Source of the DNA: Deroplatys truncata | Taxonomy: Eukaryota > Arthropoda > Insecta > Mantodea > Mantidae | Assembly: GCA_030765065.1 (NCBI GenBank) | Contig: CM060978.1 | Span: 219,437,498 to 219,501,497, forward strand | Length of the DNA stretch: 64,000 nt | Reading direction: 5' to 3' | Shown here: positions 23,040 through 34,449 of the stretch, piece by piece | How positions within the stretch are numbered: the first letter of the stretch is position 1 | Layout: each line of letters begins with the position of its first letter | The notes under the pieces: model-generated | Seen by the model: the letters and a program-made list of their open reading frames with translations, nothing else | The model's database searches: none | What the model was told of the DNA's origin: nothing | Translations under genes and position numbers: made by a program

Positions 23040-23479
23040 ATGGCAAAGAAAACGTTCCGTTGTATTACACTACAATCCCTTTGCATTTCGTCAAATCGTT
23101 TTTTTTATGTACGCACAATCAGCATTTCAGAACTTTTATTTGTATGACTACCAAGATTTTTAATGGCTCAGTAACTGTGAATCCTCAGTTTTATTGTATG
23201 GATTAGTTATGTTTATATCAGCAACATAAAGCAATCAGACTCGCCTCATGTTTAGAAATTATTTATTTAAAATAAATACATTACATTCCACAGTTATCCC
23301 CTTCTAATTATTTAATTTCGAATTTTGAAACTAATACACCGAAGAAATTAACTGTAAGGACAGATGCCTTGTTACATTTTGCACAATCTATGGCAGATTG
23401 CACATACGCATACAATCAGGTCGTTAATATATTGGAGTACAGAAAGAGTGCAGGATGATATTTTTATAGGTCCATTATT
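23040..23479. other. AT-rich stretch, nothing recognised
   Basis: No supported feature between the family H copy and the mariner end. Confidence 0.35.
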
Positions 23480-23481
23480 TA

Positions 23482-24382
23482 CGAGGACTGATCAATGAAG
23501 ACTGGGACTGATTTTTTTTCTGTAGTTTCCTTGATAGTTTTATGCCTCTACCACGAATACTTGAAAAGAGCAGGGTTTCATGTATAATGTCTATAAGCGT
23601 CAGCACTCTCGTAACGGTAGGTTGGTAGTAATGCTGTATATTGTTGACCCTACTTGAATTTCGCAAACCACAAAATGGAGGTGCACGAGAGGAGCAATAC
23701 AGCGCAATAAAATTTTATTTTCGTTTAAATCATACAGCCTTGAAATTTTCGAAAAGCTGAAGCAAGCATACGGCGAAGATGCACTACCTCGTGCAACGGT
23801 GTTTAGGTGGTTCAAGGACTTCAAAGAAGGGTGAGTCCTCTGTGCTAAGCAAGGCGGGCCGGTGTTTCCGAATGGAATGATTTACCAGCATGCAGTTTCC
23901 ACCCCTCACACTAATGTTACAGCAGCTACTACACGTCAGTATTGGTTACACTGAGGAAGCACATTACAAGGAAACGTCCAGAACATCATCGGAATGGGTG
24001 GTGACTTCATCACGACAACGCGCGGCCTCACGTCGCAAATCAAGTCCAGGAATTTTTGGCTAAATTCAACATTAACTTGTGCCGCATCCGACTTAAAGCC
24101 CCGGTCTTACCCCCTGTGATTTCTTTTTATTCCCATTACTAAAGGTAAAGCTCCGGGGCATTCTATTTGAGAGCACTGAAGCAGTGCTAAAGAAAGGTTA
24201 GGTGATTCTCAAAGACCTGACAAAGAATGGCCTGTACCATGTGTTCGAGGACTGGCAGAGACGGTATAAAAAGTGCATTCAGTTAGGAGGGGACTACTTT
24301 GAAAAAGATCATGTCAACATTGAAATGGAGTAATAAATATCTGTGAAAAAAATCAGTCTCAGTCTTTATTGATCAGCCCTCG
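23482..24382 (+). mobile_element. Internally deleted mariner element
   Basis: The ends are inverted repeats of about 37 bp: CGAGGACTGATCAATGAAGA at 23482 pairs, with about three mismatches, with the sequence ending TGATCAGCCCTCG at 24382. TA flanks both sides (23480-23481 and 24383-24384), the mariner target duplication. At about 900 bp it is some 400 bp short of a usual ~1.3-kb mariner. The missing part is the centre of the transposase gene. A (T)8/(A)7 run adjoins each terminal repeat. Confidence 0.9.
23700..24333 (+). pseudogene. Mariner transposase remnant
   Basis: The N-terminal helix-turn-helix part is visible around 23755-23833 as 'AYGEDALPRATVFRWFKDF', ending at a stop at 23832. The central part with the first catalytic aspartate is deleted. 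Sequence resumes near 24013 with HHDNARPHVANQVQEFLA, which holds the second catalytic aspartate of the family's HDN motif. The proline-rich 'PDLSPCDFFLF' segment is scrambled by indels at 24090-24130. The C-terminus (24228-24333) is recognisable from 'FEDWQRRYKKCIQ' to 'DYFEKDHVNIEME' and a stop. It belongs to the classic mariner (DD34D) group; it is not functional, lacking a continuous frame and the first catalytic residue. Confidence 0.88.
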
Positions 24383-24460
24383 TATATACGTGCATTACAC
24401 AGCAGAGTTCCCTCCTATCCATTATGCCTGTTTGAGCAAGAAATACATTGGTCGGGATCC

Positions 24461-24461
<1 letters not shown>

Positions 24462-24526
<65 letters not shown>

Positions 24527-24534
24527 AAGAAGAA
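24462..24534 (+). repeat. (AAT)n/(AAG)n compound microsatellite
   Basis: About 12 AAT units at 24462-24498 change directly into about 11 AAG units. Confidence 0.97.
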
Positions 24535-24785
24535 CCAGAGAAAATGTAAAATCTGCAGCAGTCGATGAAGAACTCGAATACGTTGTAATTATATAGTGTC
24601 ATTCAAGTTACTGCATATATATGCCTGCAGTAGCTTCTGCCCTTGGAAAACAAAAAACATAATTACAAGGACTCGTTTTAGTACCGTGGCCATAAAGAAT
24701 ATTTTCGGATACATTTTAGCACGTGAAACACACGTGAGAAATTGGAAACAACCCCAAGAAACAACTGAATGTCGGACAGGACTTT

Positions 24786-25413
24786 ATAAGAGGTTAAGTA
24801 TAGAACAATTCGAACCATTAACAATTGATATGTCGCAAATGGTTGATTCACAAAAAAGTGATTATTCGAAATAAATTGTGTGTTTTAAATAAATATATAT
24901 TTTTTGTGTAGTGTGTTTTTGTATATAGTTTAACGTTTATCATTTATATTGCACATTTTTATTTTAAAAAATTTCTTCCAAATGAGGAGTACTTAACAGG
25001 CTATTCCTAGAAAATTCAAGATACACATTTTATTTGTCATGTAAATATCATTAATATGTGGTAGTTTAATCAAAATCGTTAGGGTCTGTATTTGAGAAAA
25101 TAAAAAGTTTCGAAAATTGTTCCTTGTCAAGGGTAGTTGAGAGTGACGGATTCCCTTGCAAATATTTATAACGCATCTTTGGAAAATGCCGAAATTAAAT
25201 ACCAACTTTGGTATTTATCCGACTTTTCACTTTTGAGTTATAGTGTTCACAGTCAAACACACGCGCGCGGACATTTTCCCAAAAATGCTTCTTTTTTTGG
25301 ATTCAGGGGTCTTCAAAACACGTATTTCCGATAAATTATCGGCATCAATATGTTATTATGGGTGGAATGCAATGCCTTCTCTATGTACTAAGTATAGTAG
25401 TGAAAGTAAAAGA
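24786..25413 (+). repeat. Old family H copy, head missing
   Basis: Middle-to-tail segment ending 'tatagtagtgaaagtaaaag'. The microsatellite position holds only 'cacacgcgcgcgg'. Confidence 0.72.
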
Positions 25414-25637
25414 GGTGTGGCAAGGGCACAACAATGCATACCAGTTGTGGTTGTATATTTCATAGCTGTTCTATAAAATATGCAAACTAATGCATAAGGA
25501 TTTTCATGATGAATATTTATCAGAAATGGTTTTGATATATCTATGCAAGCACATAGAGAAGGTTGGATCACAGCTAACGGGATATGTAGGCCATGGTATT
25601 ATCGCATGCTCTTTGTATGGGTTGTGTATGTGGGAAA

Positions 25638-25663
25638 GAGAGAGAGAGAGAGAGAGAGACAAG
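25638..25663 (+). repeat. (GA)n microsatellite
   Basis: About 12 GA units. Confidence 0.95.
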
Positions 25664-25779
25664 CAGAAAAAACGACGTTGTAATATTTTATGTATAGTTT
25701 AAAATATATAGAAACCGAACAAACAACACGAAAGAAACATTATCTTGCAAACGCGTGCTGCTACATAAGATGAGGCAGT

Positions 25780-25960
25780 TCTCTTAAGGATACTGGAACT
25801 TAAATACCAAATTTGCTAAAATTATATTCAGCTTTTCCCTTGAGTCACGGTGCTCACGATTAACAGAAGTACATAAGCACATAGGTAGTCAGATATACAA
25901 ATGAGATTTTCCCTAAAACTGTACCAGGGGATCTTAAAAGTTGAGTTTCAGCTGAAAGCG
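25780..25960 (+). repeat. Very old family H remnant, tail part
   Basis: 'gatactggaacttaaatacc' and 'gagtcacggtgctcac' match the core that is best conserved in all subfamilies. Most else is lost. Confidence 0.5.
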
Positions 25961-26692
25961 GTCCAGAAATTAAAAGACCCTAATTTCCTGAGTGCTATCT
26001 CTTAAATATTTACTGAGTAATACAATGTTGTATCCTCCCATTTGGTTTCATTCATTGCATTAATTTGCCCTATTCCATATCCATTATAATTAGCCTACTG
26101 GATGTAAATAAATAGACGTGGCACAGAAGGAATATGATTGGCCGTTGACGGGAATACAGCTCCCGCTGCGCCCTCCTAATAAACGCAAGCAAGAACAACC
26201 CCCTATATTATTTCACAATTATAGTGTAATTATAAAGGTACCATTAAAATTTAAGAATAAACTAAGTATTGTTAGAGAGCATGTGCATTATTTTCAGCAT
26301 ATTTATTTAACACGTTCGATTTACACAGCACTGTTTACCGATTTTAAGCACCATTTTCAATACTACAGCTGGTTTAGTACGATTGATGAAGTGGCTGTTA
26401 AGAACATATTGGTAAACCTGGTCAATAACGTGAACATGGCTGATGTAAAATAAACCTCCGTTAAAGAGTGGCGAAAAGCCAGTAGTTCAATACCTTAATG
26501 CAGATAAATCCCACAGTGACAGTGAAAGACGTAGTGCAACTCACAGCGAATTTACAGGTGATTCTGTTAACTATAATGGACATTTGCAAAGAATTAAAAA
26601 AATAGGTATGCTGAAATAAGCCGAGAATGCATTGCACAAAGTGGATGGTTTCGTAAACTGTGCTATCCGTTCCAAAGTTCATACTTTCTTTT
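25961..26692. other. Stretch with an unrecognised 111-codon open frame
   Basis: The open frame at 26118-26453 begins MAQKEYDWPLTGIQLPLRPP and has no domain, signal peptide or repeat I recognise. AT-rich composition makes a chance frame of this length plausible. I do not call it a gene. Confidence 0.25.
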
Positions 26693-27550
26693 TTACTTTC
26701 TCTACTACGTACAGTAAGTAGGGGAAGTATTGTATTCCATCCAAAAATTCGATACCGAGATTTCACCGGAAATGTATGTTTTGAGTCACCCTGAATCCAA
26801 AACAAGCATTTTTGGAAACATGTCCGTGTGTGTGTGTCTGTCTGTGAACAGCATAACTCAGAAACGAACAGTCGGATAAACACCAAACGTGGTATTTAGG
26901 TTCAGTGTCTTCCAGAGATGCGACACAAGGGTTTTCAAGATAACTCCCTATCCCAGATTACATTTTATATGGAAAATGTTTCGAAAATTTTAATTCTCTC
27001 AAAAATGGCTCTAACGATTTTGATTAAAATATCATATATTTAAGATACTTTCCTGACAAATAAAAAGTATATCTCGAATTTTTTGGTAATGCCTCCAAAA
27101 GTATTCTTCATTGCGAACGAATTTTGTATGACTGGTAAGCCATAAGAGACAGACAAAACATTGCTACACAACAAATGTAGATCGCGTTAAATACACAATT
27201 TATGTCATACAGTTTTTGTTGTTGAGTGAACCATTTTCGAGATATTGCTTGTTATTCCCTTAAATTTTCCAATACTTTTTTTTTTCTCAAATGGGAATTC
27301 GTTCTTCTTCTTCTTCTTTTTTTGTCCTGGTAATGCAAAGAGAATGCAATACTCGACATAGCAACCAGCACTTAAAATATTTGACTATCGCTTAAAGCCT
27401 AGCAATTCCCCTTGCATCTACAAGAAAATTAGCAATAAGATTAACATCTCAATATCTCGATTAACATGAAGCATATGGAGAATAAGCGATTGTAAAAATA
27501 GTTTGTACAAGAATAGAGAAAGTCATGTGAGTGTAACACATCAGATTTTT
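26693..27550 (-). repeat. Family H copy, full length
   Basis: Young copy from TACTTTCTCTACTACGTACA to 'tgtaacacatcagattttttt'. A small TTC repeat (27303-27318) interrupts the middle. Confidence 0.87.
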
Positions 27551-28288
27551 TTCAGTGTGGAATTTATAAAAAAGCAATCACAGAAACAGACTAACTGATG
27601 AACACTTCGAATGGGAGCCACTGCCTACTCACCCAACATTAAAAAACTTATTTATGACAAAAAAGATTGCCATCCCTATCATTAAAGTTGATAAGTCTGA
27701 AAAAAGTATGTTCCTACATTTGTAATTTATTGTTAACTACGCTCCAATTACGTTATGTACAATTCAACTTCTTTTTCTTATATACAATTTAATTAAGATT
27801 CATTTAATATTTACTAGAATTATAAGTTAATAGGCAATAAACAAATATAAGATGTTTTCTAAAAGCTTCTTATTTCTGTTCTAGTTTCTTTGGAGCTCAC
27901 AGCTAGATTTAAGAACAGTACGGTAGTTCAGAAGCTTCATAAGATTGGCGATCACTGATTTAAATTTAGTCAATAATGACCATATTTGCCACACTTTAAG
28001 AGGTCGGCATTTACAAACAGCTCTTAGAAATGGATTTCGTGAACACAAAAGAAAGTTAACGTCATAATACACATAAAATTGTGGGCGCAAATATTTTACC
28101 GCTATGGGCCAGTAAAGTAAATAAAAGAGCAGAATATACTATTTAGATGAAACTTGCATCAATGAGGGACTAGTATAACTTGGCTCCATACAGCCTTTCT
28201 TACTTTAAGATTATCAGCGCGTAATGAATGGTGCTTCGAACACGCACTTCAAAGCTAAATAGCTGGTTCGGTTGCTGCAGTAATAGAA
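27551..28288. other. AT-rich stretch, nothing recognised
   Basis: The short frames are not recognised. A transposase C-terminus was considered near 27575-27680 and could not be supported. Confidence 0.3.
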
Positions 28289-29182
28289 AAAATCTCATGT
28301 GTTACACTCACAGGACTTTCTCTACTCTTGTACAAACTATTTTTACAAACGCTTATTCTCCATCTACTTCATGTTAATCGAGATAAACATTTGCAAACTC
28401 TATCTTATTGCTAATTTTCTTGTAGATGTAGGGGGAATATATATTTACAAGGGCAATATAGCAATACGGTAGCCTTTAAGCGCATACATATCTCTTAATA
28501 GTTGGTTGCTAGGTGCAGCACCATTCCCTTTGCCACAGATTAATACTCTTTGCATATCCAAGTCAAAAAATGAATAACGAATTCCCATTTGAGAAAATAA
28601 GTATTGAAAAATTTAAGGGAATAACAAGCAATATCTCGAAAACAGTTCACTCAACCAAAAAACTGTATATGACATAAATTGTGTATTTTAACGCGCTCTA
28701 CATTTTTGTGTAGTAAAATTTTGTCCATCTCTTATGGTTTACCAGTTATGCAAAAGTCGTTCTCAATGAAGAATACTTTTGGAGACATTCTCAGAAAATT
28801 CATGATATAAATTTTATTTGTCATGAAAATATCTTAAACATATGATATTTTAATCAAAATCGTTAATGCCATTTTTTAGAAAATTAAACTTTTCGAAAAA
28901 TATTCCATGTAAAGGGTAATCTGGGGTGGGGGGATTTTATTGAAAACCTTCGTGTCGCATCTCTGGAAGATACTGAACCTAAATACCAAGTTTGGTGTTT
29001 ATCCGACTGTTCGTTTCTGAGTTATGCTGCTCACTGACAGACACATACGGACATTTTTCCAAAAATGCTTTTTTTTGGATTCAGGGGTCTCAAAACATGT
29101 ATTTCCGGTGAAATCTCGGTATCGAATTTTTGGGTGGAGTACAATACTTCCCCTACTTACTATACGTAGTAGAGAAAGTAAA
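28289..29182 (+). repeat. Family H copy, full length
   Basis: Plus-strand copy from 'TCTCATGTGTTACACTCACA' to 'CTACTTACTATACGTAGTAG' and 'agaaagtaaaa'. The microsatellite is reduced to 'gacagacacatacgg'. Confidence 0.88.
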
Positions 29183-30889
29183 AGGAGGTATGGTATTTGA
29201 ACTACCAATCACAACACACTCGCGCAGATGTATATTTAATGTTATGTTTAAATCCAATAGGTTACTAATTCTGGGCAGAGTGTAGATTCCGAACAGGAAA
29301 CCATGAAACGAATATTTGTTATTATGTAATCGTTTCAGGACTGTGAAGATTATTTACATGAAAGTGAAGTAATCACTATTCCACAAAGTAATTACTGATA
29401 GAGGATTCTATCTGCAGCGTCGGGATTTGTGTTGATGTCAGCTCTATTTACTTTGAAGTACCAGTCGCCCACCAGAAATCATTGCTGCAGGGGACTGGCA
29501 CTTTGTTCGTCTTTCTTTTTTTTTCTCGTTGTCTATTAAACAGATCAAAATCTTAGAAAATCAAAATCTCAATGCTAACCCCATCTAAGATCTCAGTGAT
29601 GATTTTTTTCAGTGGCAGGAAAGATCATTCTGCAAGCTTTATGTTCATTAGATAGTTAACAATGGCGATAAGGAATCACTATTTTTAAAAATAGAAGGCT
29701 TCTAACAAAGCAATGCAGGTCTTTACTGGGTAATTGTTTAAAAACTGAACTTATTTTCAAAGGAATTCTAAAAGTTTGTGTATGTACCCTGAATGTTATT
29801 TACTTATTTATTTAATACTATAATCAAACAAAATTTTCAATGTTATTATAGCACTTCTGTTATACATAGTTGGCTACGGATAACGTGTAGTGTAAATAAC
29901 ATATACATAACACATAGATAGAACTTTTAAAATTCGCTTTGAAAAAAAGAGTGCAACCTTGGACATAAGGAATTTTTTCTACAACTTTCATTCAATGTTC
30001 TTCAAATGTTGCATGCTTATTTAAGATATTCTCAATTACGTTATGCATATACTTCATTAATAACTGATAAAATAATTTGACACAAATAACATAAATTTTT
30101 AAATATTGGTTTCAGCATTAAGTCGTCGAAAAAAGTTATTTTCTTAAGGAGTTATTCAAAGACTAGAAGAGATATTATGTAAGATTGCTTTCTTACTTGC
30201 CTTCTACCTACACATTGGCTTTTAGGTGTTGCATGTAATATTTGGAATACTCGCAGACTTAAAGGGCACAACAGTCTGCCAAGCGAGTTAACAATTACAT
30301 TAGCGATATCCACATCGCTGATAGAAACTCGCTAGCAGAAAACTTTGTTCTTGTAACGGGAAAGAGAGAATAGCTTTGCAAAACGACAGGGTGAAAAGTA
30401 GGGGCAGTTCCGCGTTACGAGCAAATTACGTATACAAAACGGAACAGGAAAACACCTGCTGCCTGTTCGGATTCCTGTTAAATTACAGCATACCTCTGCA
30501 ACTTAGCCATTATCGATCCTGCAACAGGGTTTTCAATCAACCCCTCCCAACCGTTGTTGGTTTTGAATTTTACGGTGTTTGAACCGGCTGAGGCTATTCC
30601 GAGCGATCGATGCTGAATAAATTCGCAGCTCCATATGGATTTCATGAACACTTCCAGACCACTTGATTGTTAGCATCTACTACGCATTATGATTTAATGA
30701 AAAGCCCTCAAGGGCATTATGTATAGGTATAATAAACCACCGCATCCCTTAATTCAGTCCCATGAGATTCCCTAAAACCGCATCCAGATACTCGCCGTCG
30801 TCTCTAACGCTCCCGGGGTTTATCTCATTCCACCAAGCGATGAATAGACCCATTTTTGAGGTAGAGGCACCCAGCTGACAGAATCCGTT
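29183..30889. other. Long AT-rich stretch without a supported feature
   Basis: About 1.7 kb with no recognisable ORF, RNA gene or repeat family. It is the longest apparently repeat-free segment left of the palindrome. Confidence 0.4.
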
Positions 30890-31106
30890 ACCCTCCGATG
30901 GTAGGGTGATGATGAGAATGACGATGAAATAAGTGGACTTAAGCTTTTACCGTGGACTCCGAACCACGTTGGACCTTGATGATACTTTACATAAGCAAGT
31001 CAGAGGTGGATAGGACCTACTTAAAATCGTCACCCCAGAGTCGAGGATCGAACCGGACCCTTATAACGAGAGTCGGAACGAAGCCACTACGCTACCCCGG
31101 TGCTCC
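30890..31106 (-). repeat. tRNA-derived SINE, family S-c
   Basis: On the minus strand the head starts GGGAGCACCGGGGTAGCGTA, with B box GGTTCGATCCTC at 31040-31055, and a body with 'caaggtccaacgtggttcgg'. It ends about 20 bp before the palindrome's flanking CACCAC, so it belongs to the host flank, not to the palindrome. Confidence 0.72.
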
Positions 31107-31124
31107 CTTAAAAGAATTTTCAAT

Positions 31125-31130
31125 CACCAC
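31125..31130 (+). repeat. Candidate target-site duplication, left (CACCAC)
   Basis: CACCAC directly precedes the first palindromic base. The same six bases follow the last one at 49234-49239. A T before it (TCACCAC) also matches on both sides, but that T is already the last paired base on the right, so 6 bp is preferred. Confidence 0.6.
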
Positions 31131-31140
31131 AGTAGTAATA

Positions 31141-31289
31141 GTCCCGGATGAGCCAATTGTTTTAACGATAATCCTGCCGCTAGGGGCGCTAGTGTCGCTA
31201 GTGTCGCTGCGTGCGACGGCGGCGGCGGTAAGTTTGAAAAGCGCCCTGAGCGTTAGGATTATCGTTAAATCGGTTGGCTCATCCGGGAC
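31141..31289. repeat. Left tip: 149-bp inverted repeat within the arm
   Basis: GTCCCGGATGAGCCAA (31141-31156) pairs perfectly with TTGGCTCATCCGGGAC (31274-31289). Pairing continues imperfectly inward for about 50 bp each side through 'TTTAACGATAATCCT'. The middle is GC-rich, with CGCTAGTGT repeated and a GGC run. No flanking duplication of its own is visible. Confidence 0.9.
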
Positions 31290-31313
31290 GAGTTGAAAGA
31301 ATTGAGGAAGTGA

Positions 31314-31332
31314 CGTGGAGTGTTTTGATTGG
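31314..31332 (-). promoter_or_regulatory. CCAAT-N9-CCACG (ERSE-type) site, left arm 1
   Basis: On the minus strand CCAAT (31328-31332) is followed after exactly nine bases by CCACG (31314-31318), and CCACGTCA overlaps a CRE half. This is the mammalian ER-stress element consensus. The mirror copy is 49032-49050. Confidence 0.5.
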
Positions 31333-31492
31333 TTCGTTAATTTGGGGTGGGAGATGGAGGAAGGAAGATGGAGGAGTATGGAGGTCGCGTGATGGAGAGG
31401 AATTGGGTGGCGAGGTGTTGTCTGTGCGGAGGTCGGTACTGAAAGAGGGGTAAAGATGGGTAGCGAGGGATAAAAAGTGTAACAGAAAGTGA

Positions 31493-31511
31493 CGTGTGAA
31501 GTTGTGATTGG
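31493..31511 (-). promoter_or_regulatory. CCAAT-N9-ACACG site, left arm 2
   Basis: ATTGG at 31507-31511 and CGTGT at 31493-31497 on the plus strand, nine bases apart. One mismatch to the ERSE consensus. Lies in tandem unit 1. Confidence 0.4.
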
Positions 31512-32115
31512 TGGGAGTAAGAAGTGATTTTATTGGTGGAAAGGAACAAATGAGAGTTGTTGATTGGTAGGAATAAGAGGGATTATGATTGGTGGAAAAG
31601 AAAAAGTTGTGGGAGTGGGGTATGTTGGAGGTGATGGGAAAGGTGAGTTTTGCTAGCAGCAAGATTTGCAAAAGCCTGTCTTGAACTGATCAGCAATTTT
31701 TGAACGTCGGATGGTAGTTTTCTTGAGTGGATAGAGAGATGGGGGCGATATGAGATGCGGTGGCGAAAATGGGGACTAGACAAGGTTGTTGAGACAAGAG
31801 GTTTAAGGACGAGGAAATTTGGAGGTTAGTGGTGAACACGGCGGTCGCAAGAGGTGGGGGTAAGGAGACGCAGTGGTGAGAATGGGAACTAAAAGAAGAT
31901 GGGGGTAGCAAGAGTTTTAGAAGAGTAGATTTTGAGGTTAAAATAGTGGGAACTAAAAATGGCGGAGGGTCTACGACAAGGAGATGCGGTGAGAACTAAA
32001 CAAGATGGCGGTCGCAAGAGGAGGGTAAGGAGATTTGAGGTTACAGTACGAAAACACGAAAGGATATATTCCTACGCCAAGCAGGTCCGAAAAATAATTA
32101 TGCGTGTGGTACTTA

Positions 32116-32116
32116 C
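32116..32116 (-). promoter_or_regulatory. Consensus splice donor CAG|GTAAGTA, pointing outward
   Basis: Minus-strand CAGGTAAGTA; the intron would start at 32116. Mirror at 48248 (+). No acceptor could be assigned. Confidence 0.4.
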
Positions 32117-32565
32117 CTGTTACCGGTGTGGATGCGTCACCAAAAGCGCGGCACGCGAGGCGGAAAAATAAAAGCAAACTGTTTTTGAAAATGCTTAACC
32201 AGCTTTAAGATCAACCAACATCACTACGCACTGATATACCTAGGTTTTTAAAGCGGTACAGACACCCTTTGCAGAGGCGTAATTTAACTATACCAAAAAC
32301 CTGGTACTGGACCATCGTGATGGTCGCTAGCGTACGTAGGAGCAGGGTTCTCAAGCCGGTCGAAAGCGGTCAAAAACGTGTACGACGTAGGTGTTCGCAG
32401 TAGCTGCTGTCGAGTCAACCGTCGAGGTGTGAATAAACGAGATCTGTTCTCGCCGGCAATTTGGTTCGGAGATGTGAGCAGCGGCGAGGTGTTGTCTGTG
32501 CGGAGGTCGGGACTGAAAGAGGGAAAAGATGGGGAGCGAGGGATAAAAAGTGTAACAGAAAGTGA

Positions 32566-32584
32566 CGTGTGAAGTTGTGATTGG
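32566..32584 (-). promoter_or_regulatory. CCAAT-N9-ACACG site, left arm 3
   Basis: Same arrangement as at 31493 in tandem unit 2 (ATTGG 32580-32584, CGTGT 32566-32570). Mirror 47780-47798. Confidence 0.4.
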
Positions 32585-33179
32585 TGGGAATAAGAAGTGA
32601 TTTTATTGGTGGAAAGGAGCAAATGAAAGTTGCTGATTGGTAAGAATAAGAGAGGTTATGATTGGTGGAAAGAAAAAGGAATGGGGTATGTTGGAGGTGA
32701 TGGGAAAGGTAAGTTTTGCTAGCAACAAGATTTGCAAAAGCCTGTCGTGAACTGATCAGCAATTTTTGAACGTTGGATGGTAGTTTTCTTGAGTGGATAG
32801 AGAGATGGGGCGATATGAGATGCGGTGGCGAAAATGGGAACTAAACAAGGTGGTTGAGACAAGAGGTTTAAGGACGAGGAAATTTGGAGGTTAGTGGTGA
32901 ACATGGCGGTCGCAAGAGGTGGGGGTAAGGAGACGCGGTGGTGAGAATGGGAACTAAAAGAAGATGGCGGTAGCAAGAGGTTAGAAGAGTAGATTTTGAG
33001 GTTAAAATAGCGGGAACTAAAAATGGCGGAGGGTCTGCGACAAGGAGATGCGGTGAGAACTAAACAAGATGGCGGACGCAAGAGGAGGGTAAGGAGGTTT
33101 GAGGTTACAGTACCAAAACACGAAAGGATATATTCCTACGCCAAGCAGGTCCGAAAAATAATTATGCGTGTGTTACTTA

Positions 33180-33180
33180 C
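33180..33180 (-). promoter_or_regulatory. Consensus splice donor CAG|GTAAGTA, pointing outward
   Basis: Second tandem unit's copy of the donor at 32116. Mirror at 47184 (+). Confidence 0.4.
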
Positions 33181-33688
33181 CTGTTACCGGTGTGGATGCG
33201 TCACCAAAAGCGCGGCACGCGAGGCGGAAAAATAAAAGCAAACTGTTTTTGAAAATGCTTAACCAGCTTTAAGATCAACCAACATCACTACGCACTGATA
33301 TACCTAGGTTTTTAAAGCGGTACAGACACCCTTTGCAGAGGCGTAATTTAACTATACCAAAACCTGGTACTGGACCATCGTGATGGTCGCTAGCGTACGT
33401 AGGAGCAGGGTTCTCAAGCCGGTCGAAAGCGGTCAAAAACGTGTACGACGTAGGTGTTGGCAGTAGCTGCTGCCGAGGCAACCGTCGAGGTGCGAATGAA
33501 CGAGATCTGTTCTTGCAGGCAATCTGGTTGAGAGATGAGAGGCGCGGTGGTAAAAATGTGAACTAAATAAGATGGCGGAGGCACGAAGTTGAGGTTAAGG
33601 AGCGGCGAGGTGTTGACTGTGCGGCGGTTGGGGTCTGAAAGAGGGGGAAAGATGGCGAACGAGGGATAAAAAGTATAACAGAAAGTGA

Positions 33689-33707
33689 CGTGTGAAGTTG
33701 TCATTGG
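33689..33707 (-). promoter_or_regulatory. CCAAT-N9-ACACG site, left arm 4
   Basis: ATTGG 33703-33707 and CGTGT 33689-33693, nine bases apart, in the partial third unit. Confidence 0.4.
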
Positions 33708-33900
33708 TGGGAATAAGAAGTGATGTTATTGGTGGAAAGGAACAAATGAAAGTTGCTGATTGGCGAGAATAAGAGAGATTATGATTGGTGGAAAGAAAAA
33801 AAGGTGTGGGAGTGGGGTATGTTGGAGGTGATGGAAAAGGCAAGTTTTGCTACCAACAACATTTGCAAAAGCCTATCCAGAACTCATCAGCAATTTTAAA

Positions 33901-34230
33901 TAACTAGTGTTTCGGGGGTTTTCTCTGGTTGGTAGACGAATGCAAGCTGTTTCTACCATACTTATATTATTGGTCTTTTTCCTTTTTTTTTTTTAAAATG
34001 ACTAGTTTTTTTTTTTTTTTTTTTTTTGGGAGTTTTCTGCGGATGGTAAACAAATGCAAGCTCTTTCTGCTTTTTCATAGGTTTTCCCTGGTTGGTAGGC
34101 GTTTTCTGTACTGGTTGACGAAGGCGTTTCTAATTTTGGAGGTTTTCTCAGGTTTTTAGCGGTTGTCCCTGCCCGGTAGGCAAATGATGAAGTTTTACCT
34201 TGTCGGCGCACGGATACTAGGCACGTACTG
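33901..34230. repeat. Degenerate short repeats with poly-T tracts, left arm
   Basis: Variants of 'ttttctctggttggtagacg' and 'aatgcaagct.tttct' recur at 33915, 34025, 34080, 34115 and 34150, and again at 34515-34600. Poly-T tracts of 12 and 22 lie at 33982 and 34006; the second is 20 in the right arm. Confidence 0.7.
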
Positions 34231-34234
34231 GCGC

Positions 34235-34292
34235 GCACACACACACACACACACACACAGAGAGACAGACAGACACACAGACAGGCACACAC
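34235..34292 (+). repeat. (CA)n microsatellite, left arm
   Basis: About 12 CA units here and 13 in the mirror copy at about 46105-46130, so the arms differ by one unit. Confidence 0.92.
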
Positions 34293-34296
34293 ACAC

Positions 34297-34449
34297 GGAC
34301 ATGTTTCCAAAAATGCTTTTTTTTTTTTTTTTTTTTTTTTTTTGATTCAGGAGGTCTCAAAACGTGTATTTCCGGTGAAATCTCGGTATCGAATTTTTGG
34401 GCGGAATGCAATACTTCCCCTACTTACTATACGTAGTAGAGAAAGTAAA
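34297..34449 (+). repeat. Family H tail fragment, left arm
   Basis: Tail from 'acatgtttccaaaaatgc' through a 27-T run to the terminal hairpin and 'agaaagtaaaa'. The mirror copy has 25 A. A scrap of element middle follows at 34450-34496. Confidence 0.85.

Larger units (their letters stand above)
31411..33900. repeat. ~1.1-kb tandem repeat, about 2.3 units, left arm
   Basis: Units start at 'cgaggtgttg' at 31411, 32484 and 33605 (spacing 1073 and 1121 bp); the third is partial. Each full unit contains four CCAAT boxes, a CCAAT-N9-ACACG site, several GCCAT motifs in ~60-bp degenerate sub-repeats, and a consensus splice donor on the minus strand. Unit-to-unit identity is high, with small indels. 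Confidence 0.9.

Noticed and set aside
24366-24602. Open frames on both strands with Ile/Arg or Ser/Tyr runs
   Set aside because: They come from the (AAT)n/(AAG)n microsatellite.
26118-26453. 111-codon frame as a gene
   Set aside because: No recognisable domain, no repeat of the frame, and AT-rich context; chance cannot be excluded.
27575-27690. Transposase C-terminal block
   Set aside because: Resemblance to 'TDEHxE' motifs is too short and is followed by unrelated residues.
31279-33843. Several Pro/Ser/Thr-rich frames of 70-130 codons in the left arm and their mirrors in the right
   Set aside because: They follow the tandem repeats and degenerate C/T-rich sub-repeats; frames differ between units by one-base indels.
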